Origin: Motacilla alba alba
Taxonomy: Eukaryota > Chordata > Aves > Passeriformes > Motacillidae
Assembly (NCBI RefSeq): GCF_015832195.1
Contig: NC_052018.1
Span: forward strand, 67,455,666 to 67,519,665
Length of the DNA stretch: 64,000 nucleotides
Reading direction: 5' to 3'
Part shown: positions 36,797 to 49,569 of the stretch, one piece after another
Position numbering within the stretch: position 1 is the stretch's first letter
How the letters are laid out: each line of letters opens with the position of its first letter
Position numbers and translations under genes: made by a program
The notes under the pieces: generated by a model
Databases searched by the model: none
What the model was told of the DNA's origin: nothing
What the model saw: only the letters and a program-made list of their open reading frames with translations

Positions 36797-39700
36797 AGGT
36801 CCATGTGACCAATAAAACCCCAAAACCAAAGGAGGTGGGGGGGCAGGGGATAGTATTTCCTTTCTTTGTAAGTGAAATAATTAGATATAATCAGAGAGCT
36901 ATGTACATTGTTGTAGGTTTTTAAAATTATAAATATACTCTTTATGTTACAGAACTGCTACTAAAGAGAAAAAGGCAGGTAGTGTAGAGATTTTCCCAAA
37001 TGTAGGGAATTTTTTTCTAAGCCATTAAGATTCTCTCACATTAGGATTCCTAAGGCAGCCCCATCCTTGGCTGCTTCTTTTCATTTTGTTGCCTCAAATA
37101 GTTGTAAGTAAAGACCAAAGTGTGGCAGAGGGAACTTAATGAAACTGAGGGATGGAGGTGTTACCTCAATTTTCTGCTGTTTTTATCCTATTGTAATTAT
37201 TAAACTTTTTTCTAATTTACATCATTTCCATCAGGAGATTGTTGGTGTTAAAACTCACCCAGCCACTCAGTAGCGCATAGCAGTTTTATGAGATGTATCA
37301 TGTTTTTCATGATACTCGTTCTTCATTATCCTGTGTTACTTATTCTTATGCCTAATACCTGCTTCAATACACTGTAGATACTTTTCCTGTTTCAAAGTAT
37401 TCTTGAGTTTTCCTGACTTATTTAGACTTTTTTTTTTCTTTTAATAGAGGGGAGGATTCTGCTATGAGATCTGTTTGGATATTGCTATTTAATTAGCCAT
37501 CTCCAACTTCCTAGCTGCACTGTGATAGGGCAGATATTTGTTGAAAGCTTCAACAATCTGTTGTCTTCATCCCATAAAGGTGACCTGCAAAGAGTAGTGT
37601 GGGGAATGTGGTTTTCCTTCTAAAGAAAAAGAGCAAGAGCAGATTTTTTCAGGAAGGGGGGAAGGAAAACAAAATGCTATTTGTAGTATTGCAGTAGGGT
37701 AATAGTCCTGAAGTGAATCATGGTGATTTCTTGGTGAAATGGTGATGGTTAGTCATGGTGAATTCTTATGTGTGCTTGAGAAGGGTGATAATCAGATTCA
37801 TGAGGACAGTGATTAATGTGAGCTGGGGGATTACTCCACAGGCTTAGACATCCTGCTCCAGGCTACCTGCAGATTCAATTCAGTATGTCTGTGTCATTTA
37901 TGCTTACTGTACTGTTGTGATATGTTAGCTTTCTGAAAGAAAAACAAAAAACCAAACCGAGACAACTTTCCAACAGAACTAGGGGAATTTCACTTGCTTT
38001 TTTATGTAAGGATGCCTCCCATTTGGGATGAAGACTATTGGCAGTAATGTAAATAGGTAGTGGTGCCTCTTGGCCTCCAGTATTGACTGCAGCTTTTGCT
38101 TAGCAGTGGTTATCCTCATTGCTCAAGGAATAATTAAGAAAGAGTATAAATGAAAGCAATAGCTTGTGAGCTTTCCTGTTATTGGGTTGTGGAGTCAGCT
38201 TGGACTGCTCTAAGTCAGTGCTTCTGTAGCACTTATCTTGCCAAATCCTCTTCACATGGGAGCTGTTTGTTCTTAGCGGAACAGATAATCTAGAGTCCTA
38301 AGCCTCTTTTTCTTCCTTTCAAAGTAACTATACAATTTGTCCTCAGTTTATACAGGAGATTAACTTAGATCCAAATACCAATGCCTGTCTGCAACACTCA
38401 CTTTGTTGATAAGGCCTAATGATTCCTCAATTCAGTAAAAGAGCTGAAAACCATAGTATGAGGATCTGGCTAAAGGAAAATACTGCAACAGATTGAAGAG
38501 GACTCTGGTTTTATATCTTATGAACATATTTATAAGCCTTGTTTGTTTCTTTTGCATCATTCCTTTGTCCAAACAGAAGCAATCCGTATTTCATTCTCCT
38601 TGCAGAAACAAAAAGGAAGGGAAAAGAAAACAAGCAGAAACAAGTCTTACTTTCAGAATAATTGTAGGTGATTTAAATATACTCAAATTATATACTTTGT
38701 AACTATTTAAGAAAATCATAATGAAGTTTAAAATGCACGTTCATGCCTTTAATAACTCCAGAAGAATACTACCTGAAAATATAAAACACATACTTATAAC
38801 AGCTATGGTTTTTTTTTAGCTATATGTAAAGAAAATGTCAACCTTTTTATCCTGATTTCTTGCCATCTGTGCACTAATGAAAAAGATAATTTTGATATGA
38901 AGATTAACAGTGTATTTACAGTGTCTTTTCATGCAACATGCCTTGTTGTGGTAGCTATGATGGATTTCTACTAAAAAAACAACATCCAAAATGTGTCTGA
39001 AACACATTATTACCTCAAAGTATCAGTAATAAGCTTCATGTGGTTATATATGTCACTTTGTATCCCCTTGATTTCGTTGTACTGATTAAACATTACATTT
39101 GCATTATTACAAAGAACAATTGTCTTTCAACCTGACCCTTGCAAGTATCTAAAAGGATTTTTTGATGTACTATGAATATGTTCAGTATGAAACTGAACTA
39201 TAATACATTGTGAATACCCACCCTACATGTATTAGAAGTTTTTATGCTTAATAACCCCATCAGGCCAAAAGTCCTTTTGTATGTCAAAGGTAAACTGACA
39301 TCAGATTTTCACTGCTTTGGTGCCAGTAAATAAAATACTTAGATCTACAAGAAGCCTGCCTTGTTTCTATTTTTGTGCTTAAAATGGCCAGCAGACAATT
39401 CTCCTTGACCTTTAATGAGGACAACACTCATTAGCAGCTGCTTGTGCATCTCCCATCTCATTCTGTTTCTGCCTTGGCAAAAGCGTGCAGCTGTGCAGGG
39501 AAGGTTTAGGTGAGTGCTTTGGAGGCATTTCCAGCTGTGGCAGCAGAAGTCCCCTGTTTCTCCACAAGCAGAATATCTAAAAGCTTTTACAAGCTGAGCT
39601 CTTCCTGTATTTCTGTACTCTGAACAGATCTGCTTTAGGTGAGTCAGCTACAGAGCTTCTCATGGCCTCCTCCCTTTCCATGCTGTGGGAGAAGAGGGAG

Positions 39701-42247
39701 ATGGCCTCCTGCTCCTCTGCTCTCCCTAAGCTGAAGGGACTGTTGCACTAAGCAAACACTGGTGGCCAGTAGATGCTGTCAGTGTGGCTTTTCTGATGTC
39801 TGCAAGTGAGAAACCTTGCTGACAGCAATCGCTTGTTCTTGGGTGATGGGCAATGCCTAATTCATGCAGAGCTCTATGTATTTTGTGTAGTTTTTGTTGA
39901 GCTTTTGTGTAGGTTTTCTTTGAGCAAATGATGGCAAATAAAATTGTCTAGCAAATGACTGAGAGCTAGATAGCATGGTATATGTAAGCATTTCAACTGA
40001 AACAGTGAAAGTAATAAAATCAAGCAGAATATTTTCCCCCAGTGCATTTTCTATTTCATAATTCAGGGTAGATATGACAAACTGGGCTATTAACTTCACA
40101 TCCCAAAACTTCAAGAAATATTTTGCATGTGTTGAAACTAAGCTTATATGCAGATCAGGCTTATTCTTCCTACAGCCCAGACTTTTGTCTTCTCTAGGAC
40201 TCACAGAAGACCATGTAACCACTAAGATTATTACAGATTTTGTTTAATAACAACAAAAAAAGAAGCAGCAGATATGTACTGATCCTTAGGCATATGTACA
40301 TGAACAATAATTTGTAAAAGTGGAGTTGCACCAGTAGCTTTTTCCATCAAATCTATTCTAGTCTTATTATACACAAATGTTACTTCCTTTTGATTTATGA
40401 AATCTCTCCATTTATGAATGTATCGCTCAAACTTCTGAAAAGTTGAAAATGCCTTTTGAATTAAAATGGCTATTTTGACTCTGTTTTGAAAAACTCTCTG
40501 AAATTCATTGTTGAAAAATCGGGTTTAATTCTGTCTCCTGCATGTCCGGAGAATGTTGAACAAAAACTCAGTACTGCCAAAAAGCACTAGAGCAGTAGGC
40601 CGGAAAAAAACTATGGAGTTGTCAGCTATGCCTCACTGTTTTCAGCTAGTCTTTCATCTTTTGAGGTGAGGCAAAAATAGTACAATGTCATGTTAGTGTC
40701 TGAAAGGGAGAGCATGAAGGCAGCTAGGCTGTGCACTGCTGGCAACCCTAATTTTAGCTTTGCTTGGTGTTCGTAATGATTAAATGACAGTTTATGTTAT
40801 TGTTTACCAGTTTTTTAATATCTATGCAATCATAATATGATTATTATATTATGCAATTGTGTGTAAGTAGATTAAAACCAAATAATAAATGCCTTGTTTG
40901 TGAAAGAAAACATATATCTTTGCACTATTAAATTTATACTTAGCTTAGCCTAAGAGATTTTAAAATGTTCATTGTTTGTGTTTTAGATGTCTCTCATTTC
41001 CTTCAGAGGTGAACATGGTGTTTCTGAATCCTCAAACTCAGAGAAATTGAAAAACAGAGTAGGCAATTTATAATCTCATTCACACATGTTGTTGTCTTTC
41101 AGATGGCAATAAAATCTGGAAGAAATTACATGTAATTTTTTTTTCTTGAAATGTTTTGGTAAGTGATATTCCATAACAATTCACAAAGAGAAAGTTTGCT
41201 GAAAAAAATCCCTTTTTTTTGCATAATAAGGATCAACAGAATGGGAACATTAACATGAAAAAATCGAGTTCTAGGTAGAATTTTGAAGGGAGCTTCCATC
41301 ATGGCCTCTTCAATTTCTATCTCTTATATATCTACCATAAAATAAAGGCAGCTTCATGCATGGTTTCTTGTTAATGGACCGTGTATAGAGTATGTACTAA
41401 GTTCAAGGTGTATTTGCACATAAGACAATATGAAAAACACAGAATCTCCTTTTAGTGCCGAAAAAACAGTAACATAACTGTAGCAGGAAAGCCTTGCTCA
41501 TTGCTGGTGTTCTCAATCACACATTTTGAGATTTGTAAAAGGAGTTTCTGAGCCTATTTTTAGTGTCAGGTTTACCATTTATGATTTGTACCACCATTCT
41601 GCCAAACCTTGGCAGAGCACCTTGCTTTATGCTTCATCTTCTGCTTGCACACAGACCATACATAAATGTGCAGTTCATGTGGCTACGTGACAGGTGCTGT
41701 AAAGCTCAGTGCAGAGGCATTATAAATATCAAAAACATCTGTATGCTGAGTTAGGTAGGAATCATTGAGATAACCAATTTAAACCATGATATTAACCGTT
41801 AAACCATGACATAGGCTTTCCTTCCTCAACTGCATCACCTTCAGCACAAAATCTGCCGCTAATCCTTTTTGTCATAGGCACAGCAGTTGCTGTATTCTAG
41901 TGAAACAATGGCTGGTTGCATTTGCAACATATCAGCCCTTGAATCTGTGATGGTTTTCATGGACCATTGAAACAGTGATCACTAGTAACCCTCCTCCCCT
42001 ACCCCCAAATTATGGATAAAAATGCAAATTTATTATACCTTTTAAATATTTCAGTTTGCATTCTCTAAGACAATCTTGCACCAAAAATGTGGTGATATTC
42101 TCAATTAGCTTAATTGGTGTAGGTTCAAAGCAGTGAAGAAACTCTTGAGGCAAAACAATAGAAAACAGTATAAATATCTAAAGATTTGTCACAATACTCC
42201 AAATACTCCAGATGACATTATCTTAGCTTTGTCACTGAGCTGATGGA

Positions 42248-42261
42248 ATTAGCATGCTAAT
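42248..42261. other. 14-bp perfect palindrome
   Basis: 'attagcatgctaat' equals its own reverse complement. It resembles paired homeodomain-type half sites (ATTA/TAAT), but a single site in AT-rich DNA is weak evidence for regulation. Confidence 0.6.
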
Positions 42262-43302
42262 CACATTAAATTGAAATGCCTTCATGGATGTTTTTCAAAA
42301 GCCTCAGTGAGCTTTCTAACTCGGTTAAATATCAGTGCTGCTTTTGTAGGTCAGGTACCTCACAGCTCTGACCTCTGACCACACACTGGCTTAGTCTGAG
42401 CTTACAAAAAGTCACACTTGGGGGAACCATTTGACCATAAAAACAAAGCAAATCAGGCAAGTGGAGAAAAGTTTTGCAAATATGGTGCTCTGCTCTGAGT
42501 GCTGTCTTTGGAGAGAAATATTTCATGCAGATGTGAATGGTTTTCTAGACTTTTCCACTGAGCAAGGGAAAGAGAATAGGCTGAATATCAGGCTTTGTCT
42601 GTGAATCCCTCTTTCTAGTTTTGATATGAGCACGTGTTTGTATCCCATGTCACTAACAAATTTGTGGGAGGAACAAAGTAACTATAACTGACAATGGTAC
42701 AATTAGAAATGTAAATGCTTTAAATGCCTTTGCATGTGAGATATCCTTCATCCTCGGAAGGAAAATACCTTTTCTTCTCTGGAGTTTTAGGATTAGCAAT
42801 AACAAAAGAGCATTAATGGACTCATTTCAAGCCCACTAAAGTGCCCTTATGCTGTAGCATTTTCCTTTTTAATGGAGGGGAGCTTTAAGGCTATGTAAAT
42901 ATGCAGTCATATCCACCTGTTCTGGCTGGGCTTCTCTGCAGGCTGTCAGGGAATCCTGCCCCAATGCAGATGGCACAACTTCCCACCCTCTAGGATGACC
43001 TGGGTATTTCCAGAGCTATTTCTCCCACTTTTGTCCCTCATCCCTTGTTGCTCTACAGGCACTTTTTCTTCTTTCTGAAGCACACTTTCCCTGAGGCACT
43101 CTCCAGCTTGCCCCTGCAGTGGATTGTTTTGAGCTGACTGCCATGACCTGCTCCTGGCATGGGCAGCTCCTGTCTCCTGCAGCACCCTGGTACACGTGCC
43201 CCTCCTGGGCAGGGACACCGAGAGCAGAGGTATTCTTATGGTGGCAGAACAGAATCTTGTGTTGTATTCTGTGATTCTTGTAAAAAAAACAGCAGTGAGA
43301 AA

Positions 43303-43356
43303 GGAATCTGCCATTTCAGTCATGGCCACGGAATCTGCCATTTCAGTCACTCCCAC
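43303..43356 (+). repeat. 27-bp tandem duplication
   Basis: Copies at 43303-43329 and 43330-43356. The first 20 bases ('ggaatctgccatttcagtca') are identical in both; the last seven differ (tggccac against ctcccac). On the minus strand the unit encodes TEMADS-type repeats within the 200-codon frame, since 27 is a multiple of three. Confidence 0.9.
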
Positions 43357-43374
43357 AGACTGGGAGTGACTGAA
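43342..43374. other. Perfect 14-bp hairpin
   Basis: 'ttcagtcactccca' (43342-43355) and 'tgggagtgactgaa' (43361-43374) are exact reverse complements around the 5-base loop 'cagac'. The left arm lies in the second copy of the 27-bp duplication, so part of the stem arose from that copy. Confidence 0.9.
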
Positions 43375-43395
43375 GGGGTGTACCTGTGCTCTCCA

Positions 43396-43425
43396 CTTCA
43401 TGGGTGCTTGCTGCGCTCCATGAAG
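43396..43425. other. 8-bp hairpin
   Basis: 'cttcatgg' (43396-43403) and 'ccatgaag' (43418-43425) are exact reverse complements with a 14-base loop. It sits 21 bases after the 14-bp hairpin. Confidence 0.7.
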
Positions 43426-43650
43426 TTTCCCTTGGGCTTTGTATGGTGTGAATTTTAGCTGAGTGGCACTGAAACACAGAAATCTTTCAGGGTTAAAAGA
43501 CAGGCTGAATGATGAGAGCTGCTGTGAGCTCAAGTGTGGGGAGCGCATCCCTCAGTTAAGGCACAGGTCTCTGCTGCAGCCTGTGAGAACACCAGCGTGT
43601 AGTGCTGGGCTCTGAAGTGCCATCCTCAGCCTTGGCTGAGTGCAGCTTGG

Positions 43651-44090
43651 CCATCTACTGTGGTCAGCAGTAATTTTTAAGGCATACATGGCTACAGTGC
43701 CAGGTAATTTTTTCTTGAACTTGAAGCAGCTTTATAAAAAGTATATTAATTTCTCTAAAATCCCACTGATTCCATGACCTCCAAAAGCCTTGAAAAAAAA
43801 GATTTTCTTACCTACTCTTTTTGCTCTCTTTTATGTGACAGACTGATGACTCATTAATCTGTCAGCAAAACTACATCTGAAACTTTAAAAAAAAAAAATC
43901 AATCCATATGGAGTGCTGTACCTAATTACAGCAGTTACTAAGAAGCTGATAACACTTGAGAACAATAAATGGTAGAAACATCCAAATTTCAAGTTGAAAT
44001 ATTAAAGCAAAGACCATTTTCAGTTATGGTTTGCTGAAGTGCTGTACATCTTCATTTCATAAAACTCGAGTTCAGACTCAGGTAGAAAGC
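43651..44090. other. Non-coding DNA
   Basis: AT-rich, with a 12-base A run near 43887. No gene or repeat recognised; its right end flanks the probable LTR. Confidence 0.6.
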
Positions 44091-44818
44091 TGTGGTGGTT
44101 TGAAATGGACTGGCAACAGGACTCAGGTCTTGGCTTGAGGGGCTTCTGGTAGTGAGATAAAGGCCGGGAGGGGTTGATAAGTTGGAAGATGAAAAATTCC
44201 TGTTGTCTTTCTTCTTGGCATTTATGAGTGTAGGAAGTTCTGTGCATGGTGATATGCACTAACACCGAGAATATGAAAGGAAACTCTCAGAAGTCAAGGC
44301 ATTGTTAAGTTGTTCACTATGATGGTATGCCCACTACCTCCTCCTCCTCTTCCCTGTCTGAGTACTAGATATCAGTGGTGGTCTGGCTGCCTGTCTCTGG
44401 CTCGGGCTGGACTCTGGGAAGATACAGAGCACAGTAGTTAGAGCCATAAGCCTTGCTGAACGACTGAGGGCTATTTGAGCACATGCCTACAAAACTACAG
44501 CTGGTCCGTGAATGTGACTATAAGCAATCATCTTACTCCATAAATAGTGGACAGCTGAACTTCTGTGCATGGCAGAAGGCTGCATGCCAGGATCTTCCCT
44601 TGAATTGGGACACCTCTCAAAGTTACTGCTTTGGGCTGAGTCAGAAAGTGAATTGGGAATAAATGTGCTGAAACTTTGAAATCTTTTCTAAGTGATGTAA
44701 AGGATTGATTGTACACATATAATTCTTTAGACGTAAACCATTGGCTAAGTCTGGCATGAAGTCTGGATCCAGCACACTTAAACTCCCTCAATTTAGAGAG
44801 TGAGGGGGTCCTTTCTCA
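44091..44818 (+). mobile_element. Probable LTR of an endogenous retrovirus
   Basis: A GC-richer block starts TGTGGTGGTTTGAAATGG after an AT-rich flank. It carries, in order, a TATA-like ATAAATAG (44540-44547) and an AATAAA polyadenylation signal (44658-44663), 118 bp apart, the arrangement of U3, R and U5 in a retroviral LTR. The text also looks familiar as an avian LTR, though I cannot name the family. The right end is uncertain: CA dinucleotides that could close the LTR lie at 44490-44491 and at 44817-44818, and neither gives a clear target duplication with the left flank (aaagc). No gag-pol reading frames adjoin it, so it would be a solo LTR. The 84-87 codon frames in and beside it are not genes. 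Confidence 0.45.
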
Positions 44819-45294
44819 GTTTTGTCTGACCTTCTTCTCTAGAGTAAATAATGCAGTGTACCTTGCCATTGAGTCTTGTTAAACCTCTGCGACATTTACT
44901 ATTCAGCTTTTTCAAATTGCTGTTTTATATCAACAAACTTATTGCTACTTCTCTCTCACAAGTGCAGTGCGTTGCTGCATCCGTGACACCCACGCAGCAG
45001 AGTATGTGCATCCTTACAGGGTCTCTTGTAAGGAGCTCTTGTACAACTCTTTTCACAGCAACCCAGCTCATTGACAGCATAGTAAGTGAAGACCTTGTGG
45101 AGTAATTCAAGGTCTTACATACACGGATTTAGGATTTAATCAGCATGTATGATGTGGCTACAAAAAGAAATGTATGCATATGCTATCTTTGAGACAGATT
45201 CCTTCTTTTGAATTTTGAAACTATTAGGTTCTTTGATAGAAGCTAAGCAGTCTCTTCCTGTTTGAGTTTTTCTGGGTAAACGCTGTTTAAAAGA

Positions 45295-45385
45295 ATGTTA
45301 ATATTTCAATTAATTTATTAAAATTCATATTATAATAGAGGTTATTAAATATTTTATATTATTATTATTTCTAATTTTTTGATGC
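45295..45385. repeat. AT-rich low-complexity stretch
   Basis: About 90 bp almost free of G and C, with ATTATTATT and TTAATTTATT words. No defined period. Confidence 0.75.
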
Positions 45386-48300
45386 TGTGTATAATCATAT
45401 GTTCATAACATATATAACCAAGCCATGGCTTGTGGTGAATAAACTCTCCATATAAATCTGAGTGTGTATGTAAAAGAGAACAGTTAATATTGAAATGTGA
45501 TTGTATGACTAGGCAGAAACCTAGTATTGTCACTAACTTACACTGGAAGTCTCTTTATCACATTGTTTTTCCAACTAAACTCGTATTTCTTTTGGTCTTG
45601 TTTGCACAGAAAATGCAAGTGTACCTGTAAAGTGTTCACTACTGTGTAAACCTGGTGGCAGTGGGAATTCCAAATAAACATTGTATTCGTATGTTTCTAT
45701 TTCCATAGCCGTGGTGAGGTGTTCTCTGTTTCTATCTGTTCTTTTGAGATCTTGGCATGGAAAAATTTGTCATACATCAAATTACAAATGACACTTTCCT
45801 TTGGATTTTATCGATAGATATTCTCTCATTCTATCCGCTTTTACTTTTGAGATTTTTCCTGGGGCTGGTAAATCAAAGATTGACGTTGAGAGTCCTATGA
45901 TAGAAGAAAAAGTGTGTTCTGGTGTTTTAGGTGAGTTTGAGAAAAAGAGGCAATGTAAAGCTAATAAAACTCAGAACTACAAATAAATGAATGTGAAAGA
46001 ATGCCTCTAGTCTTACTGCTGATTGTCTCCTGTTGCCATCAAATAATTGGCTTGGATAGAATCAATAGTTTAAATGGATTAGGTGGTGGTGCTCTGTACA
46101 ATGTCTGTCTATTTGGAGCATATTGCTGACTAGGAATGCAAATTTTTGCCCCACAAAAATTTCCTGACTACTGTCACTGACTGAGATTTCTGCCTGAAAT
46201 AAAGTCAGAGACTAAATATGATTTTTCCATTGATATCAGTAGATATGATGTTTGCAGCTACAACCCTGACAACCTCATTATTATTTTAAAGCTCTGAAGT
46301 ACCTTGATCCTCCTTGTGAGGCAGGGCAGAAAACAGGGGGTCCCGGGTCTGTCTCTATCTGGCAGTGGAAAGCATAGCATTCAGGATCTGTAATATTAAA
46401 TGCTGCCTGTTTGAAAAAATCAGTAAAGAAAATTTGAAACAGTCAGGTTTTTAGTATGCAGAGTTACTCATAGAGCTTGTTGTCCTACCAGAGTATTTCA
46501 CTTTCATTGTGGAGACCCTGTGTTGCCTCAAAAAAGTTATAAATTACCTCTGTCACAATAAGTGATTGTGACTGGTTGAAATTCAGAACTCTCTAACTCA
46601 CCAACACAAAATACAGAACCAAACTAAACTTGAAATAAAATACTCTTCCATTTAATTTTCATAATTCTGAATGAAGAGAAGCAGTCTTTTAATAGTGTAT
46701 GAACTATTTAACACTTTGTATTGGTACCTAGCAACTTACTTTAAATGCAATAGAATTGAAATTTTTTAAAAGTAAAAAAACACCCCAACCAAGCAAAAAA
46801 CCCCTTTTTCAATAGAAGGAGTGGAAAGTGGGAAATTGTTAGTAAGAGGAAATGCTCAGTTTAAAATAAGAAATACAATATTAATTGAGTTTATTTCATG
46901 AAAACTCATTGTTTGGTAACTGCATCTTGAGCTTAAGCTTGGTTTTCTTTGAAATTATACTTATTTTACCAGAAAAACATTAAATTTTAAAATGTCTTTT
47001 TAAAAATATTAGATGTCTGTAAATACTGTATGTACTTGTTTTGTCTTTTGATATGGTCATATTGAGATTATCCTTCTGTAAATGAGCACAAATTCTCTGA
47101 ATATTTTGTGAGTATGTATTTGCAGTTTTTGGGAAATGTGTGAAGTGCATGATTTTTTGTCCAGGTGTACCAACTTGCTGTTTCCTTTCCTTCTTTATGC
47201 TCCCTTTTCTTTTAAGGATTGTCTCTTTAATAACTTGAATATAACAAGTTGTGGTGTGGTTCAGTTGTGAAAGAAAATGAATGGCAACAATGTCTTCATA
47301 CATTTATAAAAAGGCTTGAATTAGTACAAAAAATGGAAAACTTATAGCTCGAGACCTGAACTGAAATGATTTCCTGAGAGGATTCATTACCAGCACTAGT
47401 CAGTTCCTTGTGCTTAGGAGAGACCAAGCCCTCCATTAATAATAATAAAAAAGAAATCACCAGAAGTTTTTTGCGCTATTTTTTTCTGGCATTTTTTTTC
47501 TCCCTCATTCTGAAGGAGTACATCCTGCAGTATGTGCACTCCATAGTGTTCATTAGCTGGCTCGTCATCTGTCAATAATAGATTTTTGTTTTCTCAGGCA
47601 CCTAAAAGAAGCTGCAGAAATCAATCTACGTAACTACAAAATCATTAATAATCCAGTTGGAACAGAGCTCAACCATCTGTCTACAAGTAGCTGTCTTAAT
47701 TTCAAGACGTTGCATGGGAGATATTTCTGTGTAGTTTACAAACAAATTATTGTACTTGATTTGAGGATGTCAGTTATAGTCTCTACCTGATAAATCAACG
47801 GCATTGGGGGATATGTACTCTGTGGGAGCCTGGCAATGTCCCAGTTTGAATTCGGGAGGGGAGAGAAGAGTTTTATTTGCTGTTACTCTGGATGAAAAGG
47901 GCTGAGACCTTAGCTGAATTCAAGGATGTATTACCAACAGCTAGAAGGCAGATAGGACAATGAGAGTTTGGAAGGAGAGTAGGTTACATTTGGAAAAGCA
48001 GAGAGGCACAGAGAAAAAAAAATGCTGAAGTTGATGCTCAGACAGATAGTGGCACACTATTAAATGGAAGTGTTGAGAAAACCAGCTGTAAATATTGGGG
48101 TTAAAATCCATTATACAATTAAAAAAATATCCTGCATGTATCTGATAATAGCTGTGAAATCTTGTATCAAAAATTTGGAAGAATTGGTATATGTTATGGT
48201 AGGAATTGATAATCTCATTTAACTTCCTACCTGAGCAAGCATTCCTGTGTTGCTATCACTCTTAGTTCAATTACCTTTAATTGATTAAAAGAGTTTATGA

Positions 48301-48576
48301 ATCAAAATTAAATCCAAAAAGAAATTTGCATACTATTAGGTGAGAGGCTCTGCTGACAAGTAAAAAAGAATTTATGAATTTTATAAGCCCTTAACTGCCT
48401 TGGGAATAATTCTTTATTATGACTGAAATAAAAATTAATTCCATGGTAACATGTGCTGCAGTATAAGCAAACCATTTTTAGTGGGTTTTATTTTATTCTT
48501 TGCACAGCTATTTAACAGTATCATTTGATCATATAGCTTACCAAATGAGCTGCACTTTGAGCCTCAAAATGAGAAG

Positions 48577-48592
48577 TTTTTTTTTTTTTTTT
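48577..48592. repeat. Poly-T tract, 16 bases
   Basis: An uninterrupted T run before 'aattgata'. No associated element recognised. Confidence 0.9.
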
Positions 48593-49569
48593 AATTGATA
48601 AGCTACAAGTCTAATATATGCATAAAAATCAATTACAATATATGCAAAAAAAGGTAAATCTCATATATGGAGATTCAAAGCCAGGACAAACAGAGGAACA
48701 GAGGACTTCAGTATTGTTGTACTCAAGGAGGGGCAGACAAGAGCTTCAGTATCTTGCAGCTTTAACCAACAGTAAAGGAAGTCTTGAGTGGTCAGAAAGT
48801 AATAAAATATGAATAATATAGGTGGAGTTTATAGAAATCTAAAATCAATTTCAAATGGAATCCTTTCTAATCTTTAGTATATGTGTGTGACATTTGTGTG
48901 TGTGATTGGAAAGAAGGATTATTGAATCAAAAAGTCTTTTTGGCACCTGAGCTGTTGTGGTTCATATTAAAGATACCTCTTGTCGAGTAGGAGTAGAAGA
49001 ATGATGAAAACTATAAAATGCAGATGTTTTATACATTTTATTTTATACAATTTCTTTTAAATTATGGCAAACCTCTTTTGAAATCAAGTTGATTGTCTCA
49101 GTCTTGGCAGTCCATGTGTCCTAGGCTGAAAAATTAGATTGCTTCAAAACATGGGATGATGGTTGCAAGTACTGATGGGCACCACAAGAAGGGAAAGAGG
49201 TTTGCCTTGCTTATAGGCTATCCTTGTGAAGTGTGGATTAAATTGATTGCATTTTCCTGTACTTATTTCACAACCCTTACCAAGTTACCAATGGTAGAGA
49301 TGTATTTTAGGTGAATGTGACTGAGTTATGCCCCCACTGCCTTGGGGCTGCACACAGAGCACAGACCTAATCTCGAGCTGAAAAAAGCTGCAAGTCTGGC
49401 TCTGTCAGGTTCTTTCCTTTGTGTTCATGAGGCAACTTGGCTGCTCACTACTGCAGAGCACAGACAGGGCCTGCTTGTGTCTGTGTGGAGAATTTTGCCT
49501 TGGTATGTTCTCTTTCTTCAGTGGTTTATATATAAAATACAGATATCATTTCTCCATAGAAGGTTACCC

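Larger units (their letters stand above)
35536..42899. other. Non-coding DNA, nothing recognised
   Basis: More than 7 kb without a recognisable gene or repeat family. It includes an ACTAT pentamer repeat near 36702-36719, an 8-bp hairpin at 36773-36796, a G-rich run at 36832-36849, a GC-richer patch at about 39430-39800, and a perfect 14-bp palindrome at 42248-42261. The 121-codon minus frame at 39857-40222 and other frames have no known motif. Confidence 0.6.
42900..43650. other. GC-richer patch with repeats and hairpins, unclassified
   Basis: Base composition changes here from AT-rich to clearly GC-richer, as for the two LTR-like blocks. The minus strand carries a 200-codon frame (42946-43548), one of the longest in the window. 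It is serine- and glutamine-rich, with no signal peptide, membrane segment or domain I recognise, and includes a tandem MTEMADS-type repeat. I do not call it a gene: no promoter, splice or homology evidence supports it. The patch holds a 27-bp tandem duplication (43303-43356) and two hairpins (43342-43374 and 43396-43425). It may be an LTR or other repeat I cannot place, or a conserved non-coding element. Confidence 0.45.
44819..49569. other. Non-coding DNA with AT-rich low-complexity part
   Basis: No gene recognised. A GC-richer piece at about 44850-45110 could be an extension of the LTR-like block. At 45295-45385 the sequence is almost entirely A and T with TATTATTATT-type words. A 16-base T run lies at 48577-48592 and a short TG-rich patch near 48880-48905. 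The frame at 46980-47303 (minus, 107 codons) has no known motif. Confidence 0.6.

Noticed and set aside
39857..40222. 121-codon minus-strand frame
   Set aside because: No motif, no supporting context; ordinary chance length for this many frames in 64 kb.
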